Positions 61,858-64,000 of a stretch of 64,000 nucleotides of DNA are shown here, piece after piece. Positions within the stretch are counted from its first letter, which is position 1. Each line of letters begins with the position of its first letter. The DNA lies in assembly GCA_045656705.1 (NCBI GenBank), contig JAZORR010000016.1, positions 1 to 64,000 on the forward strand, read 5' to 3'. The position numbers and the translations under genes are program-made. The notes beneath the pieces are model-generated. The model ran no database searches and had not been told where the DNA came from. It was given only the letters and a program-made list of their open reading frames with translations. Source of the stretch: RGIG4576 sp045656705. GTDB lineage: Bacteria > Bacteroidota > Bacteroidia > Bacteroidales > Muribaculaceae.

Positions 61858-63675
61858 TTATCGGTTGAATCCTATAGTGATTCGTTTCATTCTGATGTTG
61901 GCATCATTGTATGGCACTATGTCTTGCTCGGTGATGCGAAGAATGTTCTTACCACTCAATTGCTTTTTCACTACTCGCTTGGCATGCTGAATGTAGATAC
62001 GTTCCAATAGATTGGCCACATAACGACCGTTGCCAAATGTTTTGTTATCGCGATTGTTGTAGGCAGTGGTTACTATCTCAATATACTTTTCCCACGCCTT
62101 TTTTGTAAACGAGTAGCCATATTTAGTCACCTTGGCTCTTGTGATGTCGAGCAATTCTGGTAGCGAGAAATCTTGAAACTCAAAGCAGTTGGAGAATCGG
62201 CTCACGATGCCCGGATTGGTGTCGAGTAGTTGCTTCATTTCTTCGGGGTATCCAGCGAGGATGATGGAGATATTTCTCTTGTTTTCGTCGCTAAGGATAG
62301 ATAGCAATAGAGGAAGTACCATTCTGCCTGGATCGCTCTCGTGCTTGCTCACGAGGCTGTATGCTTCGTCTATCATCAGAGTACCCCCTTCGGCCTTGTT
62401 GAGAAGTTTCTTCACATTTTCTTCTTCTTGTCCCCATTTAGTGCCGAGGAATGAAGAACGATTGGCAAGTACAAGGTGTCCTTTGGTGAGAAGTCCTGCT
62501 TTTTTGAGCATAGCCGACCAAATACGGCCCATAGTGGTTTTGCCTGTTCCTGGGTTTCCCATAAACACCCCATGCAAGTTGAGCGAGTGTAATGGTGCCG
62601 ACGGGCTTACACTCTTAAGCAGTTGGTTGTAGGCGATTAAATATGACACCTCTTTAAGTTTGGTTTTTACATTGTCGAGGCCTATCATACCTTTTAATTC
62701 CTTTTCAGGATTGTCGAGGAGGTCGAATATCTCAGCGTTTACCGATGTAGAATCTGAACTGAAATCGTTTAATGGGAATGGATCGAAGATTTCGTCGTCG
62801 TCATCATTGTTGTCATCAAATTCGAGTCCATCTTCCTTTACTGTATCACATAGAAATTCCTTTTTAAGAGAATCGATGAATTTGTTATGCTCAGATTCAG
62901 TTTCATTTTCTATGTCTGGGTTGAGTGCAGGGATATTGTGTAAGAAATATCCTTTCCATTCAAATTTTACTTCTCCATTTTTCACTTTTGCGAAGAAATC
63001 GGTCATATAATCTGATGGAAGAGAACTTAGAGGCAACTCGTAGGTATGAAGTTGAGGCAGATTATCTACAAGAGTAAAGTGTTCCACTTCGAGGAATTCG
63101 ATGAGGGAAGCCCACTCTTGTTGCATATCTTCGGCATTGATCACATGTGAATTGGTGAGCAGAAGAGCCATAGCGTTTATGCTTAGTTTGATGTGAGTGT
63201 TGTGCTCCTTGCAGTAATTTTTTGCTGCAAGGAGTTCCTTCTCCATTATAAAATCTTTCACTACCTTGGTGGCAACACAAAGGTTGTGGTAAGGAGAGAA
63301 ACGATGCGACCCTTCGGAATACCATAGGGGTATATTGTCGTTGAATGCCTCTTCGTTGGCAATTTCTGCGCAGATTTGTCCACCATCATACACGATATCT
63401 TTTAGCACCACCACGATATCCACATTATTGGTGATAATGTGTGAAGGAGCATCATCCACTTCGTGTTGAGTGTTGTCTAATTTTTCGCTGTTTTGGTGCT
63501 TGTTGATGTAGATGTAAACATCTTTTCCAGTGAGATGAGGTCCGAGATTGGTGGTTTTGAAACTCATCACCGATTGGCGTTTGAGAGTGCGTAGAACGAA
63601 GCGTTTTGCGAGTTCCTTGTCGGTGGCAGTAGCAATATGTTCTTTAAGTTGTTCGATAATAGAAATGTGTTCCAT
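61858..63675 (-). CDS. CbxX/CfqX-type AAA+ ATPase with uncharacterised N-terminal domain
   Basis: 605 residues. The C-terminal AAA+ domain (~335-580) has MIGLDNVKTKLKEVSYLIAYNQ, Walker A GNPGTGKTTMGR (~372), sensor/arginine blocks and LMIDEAYSLV (Walker B), in the CbbX/EccA style. Residues ~1-250 are not recognised and end in an acidic stretch (DDNNDDDDEIFDPF ~285-300). CbbX activates Rubisco and EccA works in type VII secretion; no such partner is here. The upstream region (63676-63919) shows no gene. Confidence 0.82.
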   Translation of the reverse strand: MEHISIIEQLKEHIATATDKELAKRFVLRTLKRQSVMSFKTTNLGPHLTGKDVYIYINKHQNSEKLDNTQHEVDDAPSHIITNNVDIVVVLKDIVYDGGQICAEIANEEAFNDNIPLWYSEGSHRFSPYHNLCVATKVVKDFIMEKELLAAKNYCKEHNTHIKLSINAMALLLTNSHVINAEDMQQEWASLIEFLEVEHFTLVDNLPQLHTYELPLSSLPSDYMTDFFAKVKNGEVKFEWKGYFLHNIPALNPDIENETESEHNKFIDSLKKEFLCDTVKEDGLEFDDNNDDDDEIFDPFPLNDFSSDSTSVNAEIFDLLDNPEKELKGMIGLDNVKTKLKEVSYLIAYNQLLKSVSPSAPLHSLNLHGVFMGNPGTGKTTMGRIWSAMLKKAGLLTKGHLVLANRSSFLGTKWGQEEENVKKLLNKAEGGTLMIDEAYSLVSKHESDPGRMVLPLLLSILSDENKRNISIILAGYPEEMKQLLDTNPGIVSRFSNCFEFQDFSLPELLDITRAKVTKYGYSFTKKAWEKYIEIVTTAYNNRDNKTFGNGRYVANLLERIYIQHAKRVVKKQLSGKNILRITEQDIVPYNDANIRMKRITIGFNR

Positions 63676-63919
63676 ACTTTTTTCCGTTAGTTTATAATAG
63701 TTAGTTAATTAATAAATTTCCCAATGCGATAACTATGACTTTCGAAAAATAAAAAGGTTTAATACAAATTCAAAAAAAGATGAAATTTTTTATAAATTCA
63801 CATTTTTGCGAAAAAGTTGAATGGGATGAAATATTCAAATTTACACATTTATATGCCGTTGATAACAGCTTTAATTACAATTGTGTAATCTTTTTTGTTT
63901 CCATATTGAAATCAAAGAA

Positions 63920-64000
63920 ATGCGATGTGCCATAAAAGTTGCTATGACACACCGCAATGATTATGAAGAATTTCCCATCGAGGGTGCTATTATTGTTCGT
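63920..64000 (+). CDS. Possible 5' end of a further gene (partial)
   Basis: ATG 63920 stays open to the window edge (27 codons: MRCAIKVAMTHRNDYEEFPIEGAIIVR), with an alternative in-frame ATG at 63944. It follows a 244-nt AT-rich gap. No family can be assigned from so little sequence, and no promoter-like box was found. Confidence 0.3.
   Translation, partial: MRCAIKVAMTHRNDYEEFPIEGAIIVR

Noticed and set aside
1..64000. CRISPR arrays, rRNA operons, toxin-antitoxin or restriction systems
   Set aside because: No regularly spaced repeats, cas genes, rRNA segments or recognisable defence genes were found on either strand.

Overview
The window looks like a chromosomal stretch of a Bacteroidota bacterium, order Bacteroidales, probably near Muribaculaceae/Prevotellaceae. 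The reasons are: promoter-like TAnnTTTG boxes (often with TTTG about 20 nt upstream) and no clear Shine-Dalgarno sequences; secreted proteins ending in Bacteroidetes C-terminal sorting-type domains (around 3.9, 38.7 and 43.6 kb); and lineage-typical genes (DUF2723, DUF2027-Smr, TIGR02757, the sigma-54 regulator/LptE/SecG operon, a nucleoside kinase with a ThrRS-like N-terminus). These assignments rest on reading the sequence; no database search was run.

Layout. 0-4 kb: tail of a beta-propeller-like gene and a 1273-residue secreted amidase. 4.1-6.2 kb: a structured noncoding module followed by a lone, C-terminally short phage portal gene. 6.3-15 kb: nucleoside kinase, TPR protein, thyA-folA, a channel-like membrane protein, bcp, metG, mannose-1-phosphate guanylyltransferase. 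15-20 kb: mostly minus-strand housekeeping genes (DUF2027-Smr, ansA, pncA-like, TIGR02757, small secreted proteins). 20-26 kb: DUF2723 protein, polysaccharide deacetylase, queG, a lipoprotein. 26-30 kb: a secreted protein with internal repeats, tRNA-Tyr and tRNA-Gly, a candidate small RNA, sdaA. 30-36 kb: acyltransferase / sigma-54 activator / lptE / TPR / secG operon, then dusB and a DUF2807 protein, then a HAD phosphatase. 36.7-38.6 kb: a second copy of the noncoding module followed by a broken tyrosine recombinase. 38.6-46.7 kb: secreted endonuclease I, a GLUG-type surface protein, LD-carboxypeptidase, radical SAM, glycosyltransferase. 46.8-54 kb: DUF389 membrane protein, SGNH hydrolase + MBOAT pair, GNAT-like, SprT-like, cytidine deaminase, glucosaminidase/LysM. 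54-64 kb: outer-membrane beta-barrel protein, ABC exporter / DUF4369 / yifB operon, CbxX-type AAA ATPase, and the possible start of a further gene.

Most of the region is ordinary core genome with envelope biogenesis as a recurring theme: peptidoglycan enzymes, LPS transport, O-acylation, lipid acyltransfer and surface proteins. The least ordinary part is the pair of ~640-720 nt noncoding modules at 4.08-4.71 and 36.71-37.44 kb. Both fold into small hairpins, at least one of which seems to covary between copies. Both end in the same promoter-like sequence, and each sits directly upstream of a different damaged phage-type gene. The second copy carries an insert with its own minus-strand promoter-like and terminator-like signals, suggesting a small antisense RNA. 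Other RNA-level candidates are a ~165 nt transcript unit at 28.5 kb, a structured metG leader at 11.7 kb, and a terminator-like hairpin upstream of the channel gene at 10.95 kb.
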